Shown piece by piece: positions 48,018-60,496 of a stretch of 64,000 nt of DNA. The stretch comes from Euryodendron excelsum (lineage: Eukaryota; Streptophyta; Magnoliopsida; Ericales; Pentaphylacaceae): contig CM065383.1 in the NCBI GenBank assembly GCA_033060915.1, positions 13,122,501-13,186,500 of the forward strand, given 5' to 3'. Within the stretch, counting starts at the first letter, position 1, and each line of letters begins with the position of its first letter. The translations under genes and the position numbers were made by a program. The notes under the pieces are model-generated. The model did no database searches. It worked only from the letters and a program-made list of their open reading frames with translations, and had not been told where the DNA came from.

Positions 48018-49337
48018 ATTGTTACTTAAAAAAAATTTTGATTCTGAATTTTGATTTCTTGCTAAAAGAATTATTCCACAAATAGAAACACTTGACAAGA
48101 AAAAGCCTCCTGGGAAGGGGTAGATTTTTCCTATTCATTAGTATTCAAATTTTTATTATGGTTAGACTAAAAAATAATTTCATAAATATCTGTTATATCT
48201 ATTGTATAATTCTACTGCTTCTTTTGCAGAGTTGGAGTGGTTACACTTCTAAACTATCAATCAATTGTGGGCGTTCAGGTTTGATATTTTTATTTGCTAA
48301 AAAATTACTATTTATTTACTGATTTACCTAAGCTACTAAATTTGTCTTTGCAATTGTCACATGTGAAAAATATATATTTTTGTTTCACTGTTCTTGTGCA
48401 TATACAGATTATTATGTTTAATAGCTTATTCCATATGGTATGTGATTGTTCATTAATTTAGTTTATTTGAAATATTTTATAAAAACGCATTCTTATTGCC
48501 TATTTTAATACTTAGAGAGTTGATTGTGCAAGTTAATGAACTTTGCTCCGATATTCAAAGATGATTTCCCACAGCTACCAAAACTTAAATATATGTATGG
48601 TTAGCATAGAATTTTGGTGTAAAAGCAGGCACAGGTCATTATTAAAGAATTCCAATGTTTGGAAAGCTAATCATATGCACAAGTATTAAGTTTAATGTTT
48701 TTTAATATTCTATGTCCATTTACACAATTTTTTATCACATAAATTTTCATTTTTACTAGGATCTATTAAAGGTGCAGATTAATTTTCCTTCATTTGGAAG
48801 AGTGTTCATAGATAGCTTTTATTCATTTCTGTGGGGGCTTTCTCTATTGATTTCATGTAGTTCCAAATTAATATATCTTTTGCCTAAGCAGAGTTGTTAT
48901 TTTTAAAATTGTTTTAGATTTTGGGTTGAGTAAAAATCCTCCAGAACAATTTAGAACAGAAAAAACTAAAAAAGTTCGACCGGGGGATAACGCTAGAGGG
49001 TTTGAAGATTATTATATAAAGAAGGGCATATAATTGAGTTTAGGTGAAAATACTGTTGTAGGCTGAGAAGTATGTGTGTAATATTGTGAGAACATAGCAA
49101 ACTCTTTTGACTTAATGTCGTCTTTATTCTTTCTCTATTTATCCCAATCCACAGGTGAATTCTCAGTACAAGGTCTCAACTATTTTGCAATTTTCTAGAC
49201 AATTCCTGTATTAAATTTTAGAATATATTTTTAAGCTGAAAATTTCATCTAATTTTTAAGGTCTTTATATATATATTTTTATGTATGTTTATGAATAATA
49301 ATTAATATGAATCATGTTAAAGCATAATGGAAGTTAA
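48018..49337. other. AT-rich spacer, no gene supported
   Basis: Two short plus-strand blocks have splice-like flanks. 48229-48281 follows TTCTTTTGCAG and encodes SWSGYTSKLSINCGRSG. 48916-49029 follows TTGTTTTAG and encodes DFGLSKNPPEQFRTEKTKKV and further residues to a stop. DFGLSK resembles a kinase activation loop, but the following residues do not, and I cannot assign either block to a gene. Confidence 0.35.
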
Positions 49338-49637
49338 GGGCCTGTTTGGTAACGCTTTTTGTTTTTGTTTTTGTTTTTTGTTGTATGTTTTTATTTTGTG
49401 TTTATGCTGTATGTTTTTTTTGGTCTATTAATGGGTATTTATAGGTTATCGTTGTGCTAATAGTACTAGATCAATGTTTTGATAAGAGAGAACATCCCAT
49501 TTTAGTGTTTTAAGTTTTCTTTTTTCAATTCTTGTAAAAAACTAAAAAAAAAAAAAAAATTTAAACAAACGCTGTTTTTTGTTTTTTTTTTAAAAAAAAC
49601 AAAAAACAAAAATAAAAAAACATTGCCAAACATGCCC
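49338..49637. mobile_element. PIF/Harbinger-type MITE
   Basis: A 300-bp element with terminal inverted repeats GGGCCTGTTTGGTAACG and GGGCATGTTTGGCAATG, flanked by TAA at 49335-49337 and 49638-49640. The interior next to each end is made of TTTTTGTTTTTG on the left and its complement on the right. A GGGC.TGTTTGG end with a 3-bp TAA/TTA target duplication fits Tourist-like elements. Confidence 0.8.
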
Positions 49638-50454
49638 TAAGAGTTTTCCAAAACATTTAAGTTTTTTTCGAAGAATAGATAAGCTTGTAATATCTTCTAG
49701 CTTTTCATCTTTGTCAAAGAATTAGGTTTTAAAAAGGAGATGCTAATTAAGGTAGAGTTTTAAATTAAAAGGAATAGTAGCTTCAGTAAACTCTGATATT
49801 TTGTGGCACTAGGAAGAGAGAGAGAGTGGAAATGTGGACCAGTGTTGTTGGTAGGATATTTACCTTGTTGATTATTGCGGGAAAATGAAGTTACAGTGTG
49901 TAATCAGTACATTGAATAGAAATTGAGCTCTAAATACAAAACTTCAACACACTTTCTATTCATCTTCGATTTTATTTTTATTTTTATGATATTTACAATA
50001 TGTAACTCTAAAGTATGGTCATGTTTTCATTACACGTACAGCAATTGGAAAGTCCTTAATTTTCAAACTTGGTTCAGACTGCCATGAGTATCGTAATTTA
50101 GATTCTATACAACTTTAGTAAACTACTCTTAACTTGACATTACAGTATTTTACGGCATTTTCATATTAATGTTAAATAAAATTTTGTGGTGTTCATAAGC
50201 AGCGTTTGTCTTGAAATTCAGCTTTACTTTCTCTTTCAAATTTGCAAGTAGTCATGTTTTTGTTGTATTTTTATCTATTTAGTTTTCATTTTTAGGGGGA
50301 TGTATTAATGTTTGAGACATTTTTTTGATGACATGGTTCAAGAGCATGGTAATATAATAAAGAATTCAGTTAAGACTTGGAAAGGGTTATCTTAATCCAT
50401 ATCAGTTTTAATTATCTTTTTTTTTAAAAAAAAATCTTTTTCCTTACTTTACAG
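49638..50454. other. AT-rich spacer, no gene seen
   Basis: Only short frames and a GAGAGAGAG run near 49815. Nothing recognised. Confidence 0.5.
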
Positions 50455-50571
50455 ATTCAATAACTTCAAGAACAACTAGAGGACCAATTTGTCGTATGGT
50501 CTACACTAAAAAAGGCACTAACTTTTATGCCTCTTTCCAATGATTCCACAAATGAAAGCCCAATCACTAAG
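50455..50571 (+). pseudogene. Exon fragment resembling a DUF547 protein MIP1 leucine zipper
   Basis: After a TTACTTTACAG acceptor the frame reads IQ-stop-LQEQLEDQFVVWSTLKKALT, then SNDSTNESPITK, and ends AAG before GTTTTG. The heptad Leu/Gln pattern with L-Q-D/E-Q-F-V-V-R-x-x-L-E-K-A-L and the following STNE/PxPKP stretch is what I recall from the N-terminal coiled coil of plant DUF547 proteins. No neighbouring exon of that family was found, and a TAA replaces one codon. It is therefore probably a captured or leftover exon, or a chance likeness. Confidence 0.4.
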
Positions 50572-52139
50572 GTTTTGTTTCTTCTCTATTTATATATTGT
50601 TAAGGCTACCAAGTTTCTACATGCCAATACCAATGCAATTTTCTTGTGCTTTAGACACATTTATTTGGTTGAGATTAGAGGTGACAAGTCTAACATGAAA
50701 TTTATGGACCCGCCCAATCCACCCACTTAGATACCATCCAAACCCGTCCAAATCTATTAGTGAATTGTAATTGAGTAATTACATATGCACTCATTCTAAA
50801 GCTGGTTAGAACATGTTGGAGATGAGTGTCTAATGAATTGCTGTAAATAGTTTGGAGTGGATCAATAATGAGCACTTCATAATAAACATAAAATTAAAAT
50901 GCCCACATGTGCACTCAACTTGAGATGCATCTTTTCTATGATCTTCCTTTTCAACTATTATCTGTAGAAGAAGTTTGCAAATTTTATGATAGAACTTTAT
51001 CAAAAGTCATTACGGTGGTGTTAAGGATACTCGTTAATGCATCACTTTTTGACAATAACTGCATTATCTGGTGGAAAGCGGCGTCCATTCCATACTAGCT
51101 AGATCAATGCATTATGGAATGATTTGCTTATTTTTTATATGTCAAGCCTTCATTCATGATGTATTCACATTGACACTGCATACGCCGTGTGACACACCAA
51201 AGCCACCACACGAGGAGAGTTCTGTAGCTGCAAAGAGGATTCAAAACCTTTGTTACATGTTGAAGATGGTGTCCTATATCCACTAGGAAAAAGCTGCTTC
51301 TTTTACCCTTCATGAATGGGTAACTTTCTAACCATGCAAATGATTTACTCAAGTAATTAATACTGTATTTGAATCAAATATTTAGTAATGAAAAACAAAA
51401 AGAAAAGAAAAAGGTAAGGAAAAAGAGAATAAAAATTCTCTTTCATTTCGTTCATTTTTTTCTCACTTTTTTTTTTTTCTCTTTGTTGTTTTCTTGATAA
51501 ATCTGAGTTACAAACGTAACATAAAGCTTTACAAAATATGTTAAATCATACATAGTTTGGGATTGATTTGACTTGCATATTTTATTTCAGATTGACTTGT
51601 GCATTTTGAGATGCATGCGACTGGAGGCTGAGTTATGAATTGAGCGATAGTAGAATTTTAATTTACTTTTTTTTTTTAAGTACTGAAGTATTTTTAATCA
51701 TTCTTTCCTCAGTCTCAAGACAGAATCAAAAGGTAAATAAAAAAAAAATAAGAGAAAAGAGAGGAGAAAAAAGAAGACACCGCTGCTTGCATAGTTTCAT
51801 CAGAATTCAAGTCTTCTACTTTACAAAATGTTAATTTTCGAGTATCTGATGTTCGAATTGGTATACTTTATGGTGATAATAATATGTTTTAAATTTAGTT
51901 TTGATTTTGGTACCTGAAAATTGTATGATCAATTTGAATTGAATATTTAAATTATAACTTAGTCATGCAACTAATTGGTGATCAAACAGTAGGAGATTTC
52001 CCTTCAACTCTAACTAAAATTAAAATAAAAGTTCAAATAACTTTGTATTGGGCACTAAGTGGTACGCGGCACACTCATTAGTAATATATAATTTATGAAT
52101 GGTTTTTATCCCAGCAAAATTACAGCTAGCAGACCATTA
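50572..52139. other. Spacer, no gene seen
   Basis: Short frames only (for example 51071-51286 plus and 51128-51352 minus) without known domains. The 51400-51500 and 51730-51780 stretches are AAAAGAAAAGAG/TTTTTTTTCT low-complexity sequence. Confidence 0.5.
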
Positions 52140-52860
52140 TAGGTATGTCAATTGAGCCGCCCGACTTGTGGCCCACCGAAGTTGGGCCAGACTTAGCAGG
52201 CTACTATCAAATTTTAGTTCGGGTCAAAATTAGGAATACTAGACTCAAGTACAGCTTATGGCGATAAGGGCAGGTTCGGGTTCAAGGCGGGTTTGATTTT
52301 TTTTTTAAATTTTAGTTTTTTAAATTAGTAATAATTTATGAATTAGTAATTAATAAGTAGTAATCACTAATAGTTAAAACTAAATTAGAAAATTAGTCAA
52401 CTTATCAAAATTATACAAAAAAATTTTAAATGATAAAATTTATAAAGTATTAATTAATGTAAATTTATATAAGCTATTGAATATATAAGACATACATTTT
52501 TAATTCATAATTGATGATCAATAATGATTCAACTAAATTAGAGATTGAGTCAAACTTATAAAGATTATACAAAAATATATAAATGATTAAACTATTAAAC
52601 TTATAAAATATTAATTAATATAAATCTATATAAACTATTAATTATATAAAAATATACTATTACTTATAAATTTATAACTTAGGCAAGCCTAGGGTCGGAT
52701 TTTTTAGACAGCGTAGGCTTGGGGCAAGCTCAGGCTATCAAGAGTAAGGTTCAGGTCTACCCATAAAGAGGTCAGACTCAGGCTGGGTTAGGCTCAAGTT
52801 GGACTTGAACAGCCCACGAGTCTCGGACCAAATTTATATTCATACAGACCACACCACACA
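52140..52860. mobile_element. Possible non-autonomous DNA transposon with GGGC/GCCC-rich ends
   Basis: An extremely AT-rich centre (52300-52680, TTAATTAATATAAAT-like and partly duplicated near 52440 and 52600) lies between two GC-richer ends. The left end is GAGCCGCCCGACTTGTGGCC. The right end carries CAAGTTGGACTTGAACAGCC and GAGTCTCGGACC. The ends look roughly inverted, but no exact TIR or target duplication could be fixed. Confidence 0.35.
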
Positions 52861-54539
52861 ACACTTGTTTCGTGCGTCATTCTTTAACCTTCATTCGCAT
52901 GGTGCACCCCAATGCATACTTGCAAATGGTCTCAACCCATGTTGGTAAAACATTAATTCACGAATTGGAATTCAAATTTATCAAAGAAAATTAAAGATAA
53001 AGGAAAAGAAAAGAATGAGAAAAAAAAATTAAAAAAGATTTTCATTTTTTTTTTCATCACTAAATTTTTTATCTAAACACAACCTTAGGTCAACCTTAAA
53101 GAAGACGTGACATGAAGGTTGGACGACAGGTCTGTGGTGGGATAATAGTCTAGAACTGACTCTAGCTGGATATTGGGTTTTATAGCAATTTATAACCATC
53201 GGAATTTGATAAAATATTAGGTCATGGCATCTGAAAATTTATGACATCTCAAAGTAGTAATTACTTGGGTTTTCTTATTCTAGCTAGGGAGTCATCGAAA
53301 GACTACCTAATCTGATTTGATTAGTTTTAATTATTGAAGTCATTAAGAGCAATTTCAATTCATAACTTTTAAATTTATCTTCATTTTGACATCTTCTTTA
53401 AATTTGAAGTTCATGGGTTTTACTTTTTTACATTAATACTCCAACCCTTTTAACTTTTATTTTCACCATTTATTTTCTAATCACTATTTTTTTATGTAAA
53501 AAAATTGAAAAATCACACATTGTGCTCCTATTTTATTTAAAAATGTACTTATCTATTACCATATTTTAATCTACATTGGAATTATTTACCATATATTAAT
53601 TGAAATTAAATTATTTAAATTTTTAAACTAAATAATCTATCCATGAAATTACAAATAAAAGTACATTAAAAAAAATTTTAAAAAAACCCAATAAAAACTA
53701 ATAAAATACATTTAACAATAATTAACGTACATTAAGGAACCAATGAAAACATATTAAACGAGACTTGAAAAATTAAACTTACGAACACTAACAAGCTGGT
53801 AAGTCACCTCCTTTATACCCACTTTCATGGTGGCTAAAGCTATTAAAATTATCATAACTAAAATCATTAGATGATCGACCTATTTGGGAGTCACTATTTT
53901 TTTCAATAACTTTAATTGTTATTAGAATCTGGTGGGAATAGATTAATTAATTGTTAAATTTATAAAAAAAAAATATTCAAAATAAAAAGGTGGAGTATTA
54001 AGGTAAAAAAAAAAATTTATTGATTCCATATATTAAAATAATTTAATATAAATAAATAATCAATAAAATAAAAATAATTCATTAATTTCATATACAAATA
54101 ATAATTTCAAGATAAATAAAAATAAGTAAAATAAATTTTTTTATTTATTTCACATATAAAAAATCTCAAATTAAATAAATAATAAATAAAGTAAAAAAAT
54201 TAATGAAGCAATTTAAAAATTACATTACATATTTATTAAAATAGTTAATATTACATTAATAATGAATTATTTAAGCTTAAAATAATAATTATTATAGGGT
54301 CTCATATAACTAGTGTTTAGTCTCATAAAAATAGTGTTTGGCCCACATGACCAACGTTATGAAGGTGGCTTCCAAAAAAATTTAAAGACCATTAAATTTA
54401 AAGGTTTTAAACAAAGGCCTCTTTTATCTCTTCAAATTTTTTAAGAAACAAAGAGGAGTTAGAGATGCTCTCGTGCTTCTCTTTGTAAAGTCTTCATTTC
54501 AAAACTATACCCACACCAATGACATCTCTCTCTCTCTTA
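52861..54539. other. AT-rich spacer, no gene seen
   Basis: Dominated by AAATAAATAATA-like sequence around 53930-54270. At 53165-53260 a TTTTATAGCAATT...GACATCTCAAAG.AGTA phrase resembles the region upstream of the Cys-rich peptide gene (42640-42720). It may be the promoter remnant of a lost paralogue. No exon of that peptide was found here. Confidence 0.4.
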
Positions 54540-55671
54540 GGCCCGTTTGGTTGGACTTTTTGTTTGAGCTATTTGCTTTTTTTTTTTTTAAGCTGAAAAG
54601 CCTAGATCCGTTTGGTCTATTGCTTTTCGAGCTTAAAATAAGCAGGCTTTTACATATTTTTCAGCCCAAAAAGTCTATAAGCAGAGAATGGATGCTTTTT
54701 GAGCTTAAACCACTGTGGCGCTATAGTGTTTTTAATGAAAATTATAAACTGACAAAAATACCCTCACTTATTTTACCAAATGACTCATGTATCCTTTTAT
54801 AAACCCACCACGACAGCTAACCGTCGGTCTTCCTCATTTGGCCGTCGTTCTCTCTCTCACTTGTGACTCTCCATGACTGCAACCTAGTGCAAGGATATAC
54901 TACAAGGCACAAGCCATTCATCAAGTGCAATGTCATCAACCGGTGGCTTACCTGAGTTTTTTTTTTGGAGATTTACTTGGTGGTTTAGTTTCTGGTGATA
55001 GGTATATGTATTATTAGATAAAACCAAGAGCTTTGAGAACTTTCCACTCGAATAAAGTGAAGTTTCGTATTTTCACAAAATTGGCTCGGAGCTTTAGTAC
55101 AAACACTAATTTTCGTTGAGATTCTGCTTTGATTAGGTGAAAGAAATCCAAAATCTTTGAGAAAATTTGAAATTATTTACTTTGATAAGTAATTTTAAAA
55201 TTCATTGACATTTAGGGGTTCGAATTTTGATTAATTTTGATTGGAGCTTTTGCAAAAACATGGGTTTTATTAGACATTGTCTGTTTACTGCAATAAACCC
55301 AAAATACTTTGATTAATTGCACAAACTTGACATTAGGTTTCAAAGTGTGTAATTTGGCTGTTGCATTTGTGTATAAGCGGATTTTTCTAGATATAAACTT
55401 GCCTATTTATCCATTAATTTTGTATAAAACTGAGATTGGGGATTTAAATTCTTTGTGTAAGTTGAGGATACTATTATCATTTATATGAATAGCCAAAAAA
55501 AAAAAAAAAGCTTTAAATTTACAACAAATATCCTATTCAAGTTTTTTTGTAAAAATTTGACTTTTTTGACAGATTACCAAATACCCTATTCAAGTTTTTT
55601 TTTAGCTTTCTCTTCTATTGTGCTTATTTTAAACAACATTTTTATGAAAAAAAATTGTATCAAACATACCC
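54540..55671. mobile_element. PIF/Harbinger-like non-autonomous element (1.1 kb)
   Basis: The left end GGCCCGTTTGGTTGG and the right-end complement GGGTATGTTTGATAC are flanked by TTA at 54537-54539 and 55672-55674. The first 150 bp contain two more GTTTGGT words. The interior (54740-55480) is moderately complex and non-coding, so it may hold captured host sequence. The terminal repeats are less perfect than in the 49.3 kb MITE. Confidence 0.5.
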
Positions 55672-55739
55672 TTATTAATACGTGGCCCCATGACCTCATA
55701 ACTGCTAACCCACATCCGAGGCACCTTTAAGATTTCATC

Positions 55740-56640
55740 TTATCATGCCCCAAATAAAAGGCCAACACCCCAATTAAAAGTAAACAAGTCCTGGAAGGGG
55801 CATTTTTTGTTGTTAATATATATAGTTGCCTTTGGCACTGCGTTTGTGCCCATCTTAAATTGTGATCTATTATTACTTAAAATGGGAACATGATCATAAT
55901 CGATTTAAAAGGGGTTAAAGATTAAATTAATTTTCGTCATAACTTCATCTAATTTTAATGGTACATTGAGGAAAAGTTCATGTTTGTGTATAGATATACA
56001 TATTTGTGCATAGATACACGTACCTATGGTTTTAACCTTTCACAACCAAAATGGATATTTTTTGTTGAGAATGGAAGGGGCATCTATCTGTCAGATAAAT
56101 CACGGGTGGGAAAACCATTTCCATTCGGATGAAAGGTTATCTTTCACTTATTTATATCACAAATATACCTATGGTGATTGAAGAAGATACTCCTGGGGTT
56201 TTCCCAGTAGAGTAAGTTGATTTGCTTTATAAAAAGAAGATATCAATGAATGCTGCTTACCCATGATGATGATAATGATGATGATGAATGCCATTGCTGT
56301 ACCAGGGAACTCTTCATCTCAAAGATTGGTAACTCTTCATCTCAAAGATTTTTAATTGGATGTGCATGAGGAATAGATTTGTCTCAGTAGTTGGGTCGAT
56401 CTGTTCAGGCTCCATTCTCTTTCCCTTTGTCTTGTAGAAAAAAAATAAAAAAAAATTTTGGATGCTGTGCACTTCTTTTTATCCATCCGCAGCTATACAT
56501 ACATATATGTATATATATACACACACATAAGCATCTTCAATCACTCTGTCCCATTGCAGACTAAGAAAATGGCAATCCTCCTCATCTGTGCCTCCTCAAT
56601 CACTCTGCCTCATTGCAGACTAAGAAAAGGACATCTGGCC
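55740..56640. repeat. Dispersed repeat R3
   Basis: Copy of R2 (32694-33665) in the same orientation, with insertions such as a GATGATGATAATGATGATGA microsatellite (56262-56285) and a duplicated AACTCTTCATCTCAAAGATT. Its right end (GCATCTTCAATCACTCTG..CCATTGCAGACTAAGAAAA) is itself duplicated at about 56530 and 56595. Unit A follows immediately. Confidence 0.7.
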
Positions 56641-57120
56641 CATCTGGGGTACATACCTCAAAAGGTGTCTCCTCGTGTGCTTTTCTAACTTTTTTGAAAA
56701 AATAGTATTTTTACATCCTTAACTCCTGTAAGATAAATGTCATTTGAGAGTGTAATAATCAAATGCATGTCCGAAATCACAAATGTCTTTTCGTCTCCTG
56801 TTGCTTTTATCTTTTCAGCTTTGTAGAACTTAAATCATCGCTATTTCTTTTTGACCTCTTCAAGCAGTTTCAAACCTTACCCCTATTACTTTTATTTTGA
56901 TTACCCGTGCCTTTTATACAAAAATTGAATGAATGATTTATACACTGATCCTTTTTATCATAGGTGGTGAAAGGGAGAAGAGAGGAGGGGACCCCAACTA
57001 AATTTAGTGGGGCGGCCATTCGTCATGGACCTTAAATTTAGAAGGGTTGATGCAGCTTACGACAGATATTTAATCTTCCTTCAATTCCCAACACCTACTA
57101 CGATATATACCTTGAGTAGG

Positions 57121-57340
57121 GATTCTTCATGACCTGGTAAAGGGCATCCAAAGCAAATATAGCCATGTAAAAGGCCTCTTCAAGGAGTGGAGCTCTCATT
57201 CAGACATGTTGGCTGCTATTGAAAGCCATGGAAAGCCATCCTTCATAGGCTTATGGTACTCTCTATGGCAGCCAATATGTCGGAATGAGAGCACCCATTC
57301 CATGCACATGCCTTGTCTTTTCGCTTACTGGCGAGGTCGT
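57121..57340 (-). ncRNA. Candidate foldback RNA A from subtilase coding sequence
   Basis: The left arm (57184-57231) and right arm (57252-57301) are inverted copies, by eye about 85% paired, around a loop of about 20 nt. The arms match the subtilase near 37165-37220 (the SNILAAIES codons): CTCTCATTC.GACAT.TTGGCTGC on one side and its complement on the other. Weaker pairing continues outward to about 57131 and 57340. A TATAAATA box on the minus strand at 57460-57453 lies about 110 bases upstream. Expression and processing are inference. Confidence 0.5.
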
Positions 57341-57452
57341 TGAAAGGTGGATGATGAAGATGACACAATTTTCATAATACAGAGTGAAAGAGAACAGATG
57401 CTATAGAGATGAAGGTTGCTCTGTTTTCATGGAGCAAAGAAACTTCAACCGA

Positions 57453-57460
57453 TATTTATA
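57453..57460 (-). promoter_or_regulatory. Subtilase-type TATA box of unit A
   Basis: The minus strand reads AACCTGAGGTGCCACATTAT and then AAATATC. The subtilase promoter at 36075-36099 reads AACCTGAGGCGCCACATTAT and then AAATAAG. The match extends upstream to the AAACACAACC word. Confidence 0.6.
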
Positions 57461-58080
57461 ATGTGGCACCTCAGGTTGTGTTTCTAATCTTACTCAGAAA
57501 CCACTTACGTTCATATTTTCATTCACTGAATTTAGTTGAGTGATCAATTTTTTGGAGTTTTTATTTATTTATTTATTGAAATCTACCCTTTATTTGTAAA
57601 GTCACCTGTGAATGAGGGTGAAAAAACACACTGAAGAAACTTCCCTAACCTTGCAATTTTATTAACTGAATGTGGAAGGTTTGCAGCATCTAATTAGTAC
57701 ATATAGCATACTTTGCAAACTTTACATTGATTTGCAATATTTTGATTCATAATCATGCATTATTTGTACATCTATCGACACAGACAGATCATCTATTAGA
57801 GAAATAGCAAATAAGAATGCTTTTGTTCAGAGAGGGAGTAGGAGGAAAAGGAGAAAATATTCAACTGCAACGAGTTTTGGCTTGCAAAGAAATATTTCCA
57901 AACATAGTAGAAGGTCTGTTGTATTGTCTTAATCCCGAAGTAATCGGTTTGAAAATAGAGCATTTAATCACAATGACAATCACTTTTCCAATGGAGGAAA
58001 ATGACTGTATTTTCCAGTGTGATTATTAGTTGTATAAAATGGCTCTAATTTTGAGTTAAAGATGCCAATTTATAACATTA

Positions 58081-59399
58081 CCCACTAGGGTTTAATTGCC
58101 AATTTATAGAATTTTCTGATTTCAAAACTTCAGGTGAATATTTGCTTTTTTTATTATTTTTTTCGGTAGATTGATGTCTACAAAATATCCCAAACTCAGC
58201 TCTATAGCATGAATAAATTCTCAATGGTTTTGCACATGGGAATTTCTTCGTTTATGTTTCGTGTAAATTTTGGCTTGATTTTCAACTAAATGTTAACCGC
58301 GTGCTGTTGTTATATCTTGTGTTGATCAAATGCAAATTAGAAATGCATTTGGTTGCCGTACAAACCAAGTAGAAAAAGCCAAAAAGAAAAGAAAAGAACC
58401 AAGTGGAAAAGGATACAACAGTGTTCTCTTTTGCTACGAACTACTTTCAAGCATGGTAAAAGGTCCCTTTTATTTAATTCACAATGGCTTTCCAAGTACA
58501 CAACAGAGGAAGATTGCAATCCTTTTCTAATGTTGGCACGCATGCATGAATTCTTTTCTTGGCCACGGAGAAAATGACTCTCTCTCTCTATTACCTGAAA
58601 CGCAGATCATTTCGGTACATGGAACGAAAACAGAAATGTGGTATGCCACATGTTTTAAAATGTGGTACGTTAGGGGTAGACTTCTATAAAATATACTATT
58701 AGAATTAAGATATTTGTAGAAGAATTTTTTTTAATGATTAGACATTTAATAAAACATTATTTATGTTTTTTCAAATTAATTATCTAAAAACACATTCTAG
58801 GAGTATTATACTACATTTTTTGGCATATTGTTGTGCCAAAATTCTATTCTTCCTATATTTTTGTTCATTATAATTATTTTTTTTTTCCTCCGTTAGGTGA
58901 CCTTTAAAAATATAAATAAAAAAAAAAATTTGGAATTGCTTTGAATCGTTAAATTCACCGTTTTGGAACGCTAGAGTACCATGTTTCGGAACGCCGTTCA
59001 AAAAACGTAATTCGCTAGGATTGTAGAGTATTATGGTAACACAGCTCTCTCAATTTCTTCGTCTTTCCCATCATTGGTGCTCTATTCCAACAAGTTAAAT
59101 TGATGTCTACTAACATCCCAAGGACCCAAATTCAACTCTGTAGTAAGCAATTTATAAGATCAGGACCAGGCTCTTTATGACCATAGAATTACTTACCATG
59201 TCTTATCAAATGGATTAAGATACCAAACATTTTAACATCTAATATAAAGTTCGGATTTAACTCTAGACTTCGACAAGAACATGCTGAAAATTTTCGTGTC
59301 ATGGCATTGATCAAATCAACTGATTGATTTGCTCACTTTCAGATTCATTTATTCACAACAATCTACTTGATCACAATAGGGGTGGACATACCTAGGACC
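58081..59399. other. Spacer between units A and B, no gene seen
   Basis: Short frames only. The phrases GATGTCTAC.AA.ATCCCAA and AAATTCAACTCTGTAGTAAGCA near 58170 and 59103-59150 recur at 61078-61130, so this spacer also contains pieces of the duplicated unit. Confidence 0.5.
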
Positions 59400-60000
59400 A
59401 GGCTATCTGGGGTCCAAACCCCAAAAGGGTGCCTCCTCATCTTTGTCCATAGTTAATAATGCATGCTCTCAATGAATTGTTAGATGTATGTCTGAAAGAT
59501 ACCCCTATAGCTAGCCAATCCTCATTCAAACATATATATATTTATATATATCATCTCCAATAAAACAAGTGTGATTAGAAGGTGTAAAAATAACATTCAT
59601 GTCCAAAATCGCAAATGGCTTTTCTTCTCCTATTGCTTTTATCTTTTCAGCTTTGTAAAGCTTTAATAATTGCTTCTTCTTTTTTTTTCCTTCTTGTTTA
59701 ATTTTTTTTTTCTTTTTGACCTCTTCATGCAGTTTCAACCCTTACCAGTTACCACTATAACTTTTCTTTTGATTACCTGTGCCTATTATAAAAAAAAATT
59801 GAATGACTGATTTATACATCGATCATTTTATCATCGTTGGGGAAAGGTAGAACAGAGGAGGGGAACCCATTTGTCATAGACCTAAAATTAGTAGGGGACC
59901 ATTCTTCAAGGACCTAAAATTTAAAAGTTTCATGCAGGTTACAACAGAAATTTGATTTTCCTTCTTCCCAACACCTACTACTATACCTTAAGTAGGGATT

Positions 60001-60300
60001 CTTCATGACCTGGTAAAGGGCACTGCTAGGGACATGGCATCCAAAGCAAGAATAGCCATGTAAAAGGCCTGTTCACGGAGTGGATCTCTCGTTCAGACAT
60101 GTTGGTTTTCAGCTCCTCCTATGGAGAGCAACAATTTGTCAGAATGAGACCACCCATTCCATGCACAGCCTTGTGCATGGCTTCTTTGCTTTGGATGCAA
60201 TTCCTCGCAGTGCCCTTTATGAATCAGAGAAGCTTGGCCTGCTCAACAGGGCACTAGCGGTCATAGAAGCTGCACGAAATTTCATGACTAACTCGATTGT
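60001..60300 (-). ncRNA. Candidate foldback RNA B from subtilase coding sequence
   Basis: The left arm at about 60013-60111 and right arm at about 60126-60219 are inverted copies. Both contain AAAGGGCACTGC, CATCCAAAGCAA and GCCATG (the right arm as complements), with a short loop around 60112-60125. They correspond to subtilase 37108-37210, which encodes AKGTARGIAPKARVAMYKAC and on to NILAA. The right arm continues to match the subtilase back to about 37040. By eye roughly three quarters of the bases pair. The 3' half also reads as an 89-codon chance frame on the plus strand. Confidence 0.55.
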
Positions 60301-60488
60301 TGAAGCTTTTCACAATGCGGAGTCAGAGAATAGATGCAATAGAGATTAAGGATGCAGGGTTATAGAATAGACTCAACAGAGACGAAGGGCGCTCTCTAAG
60401 AGAAAGGAATGATAAACCCCAAATGCAGGGTATAGAACAGAGTTGAAGATTGCTCTGTTTTCCATGGAGCAAAAGAAACTTCAAGTGA

Positions 60489-60496
60489 TATTTATA
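60489..60496 (-). promoter_or_regulatory. Subtilase-type TATA box of unit B
   Basis: Minus strand AAACACAACCTGAGGTGCCA, then CATTATAAATATCACTTGAA and TTTGCTCC, the same order of words as the subtilase promoter. Confidence 0.65.

Larger units (their letters stand above)
56640..58080 (-). repeat. Unit A: subtilase-derived inverted-repeat unit
   Basis: First of three related units. It shares its left part (CATCTGGGGT.CA.ACC.CAAAAGG, TGCTTTTATCTTTTCAGCTT, GACCTCTTCA.GCAGTTTCAA) with B, the hairpin core with B and C, and a right part (GCACCTCAGGTTGTGTTTCTAAT, ACTCAGAAACCA, CCTTGCAATTT.ATT) with B and C. On the minus strand the right part corresponds to the subtilase promoter and its upstream DNA. 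Confidence 0.8.

Noticed and set aside
48916..49029. DFGLSK motif suggesting a protein kinase exon
   Set aside because: Only six residues fit a kinase activation loop. The next thirty do not, and no other kinase motif is nearby.
60080..60349. Open frame of 89 codons on the plus strand, repeated at 63322-63609 (95 codons)
   Set aside because: The frame is the antisense of the subtilase fragment in units B and C. It is conserved only because the units are recent copies.
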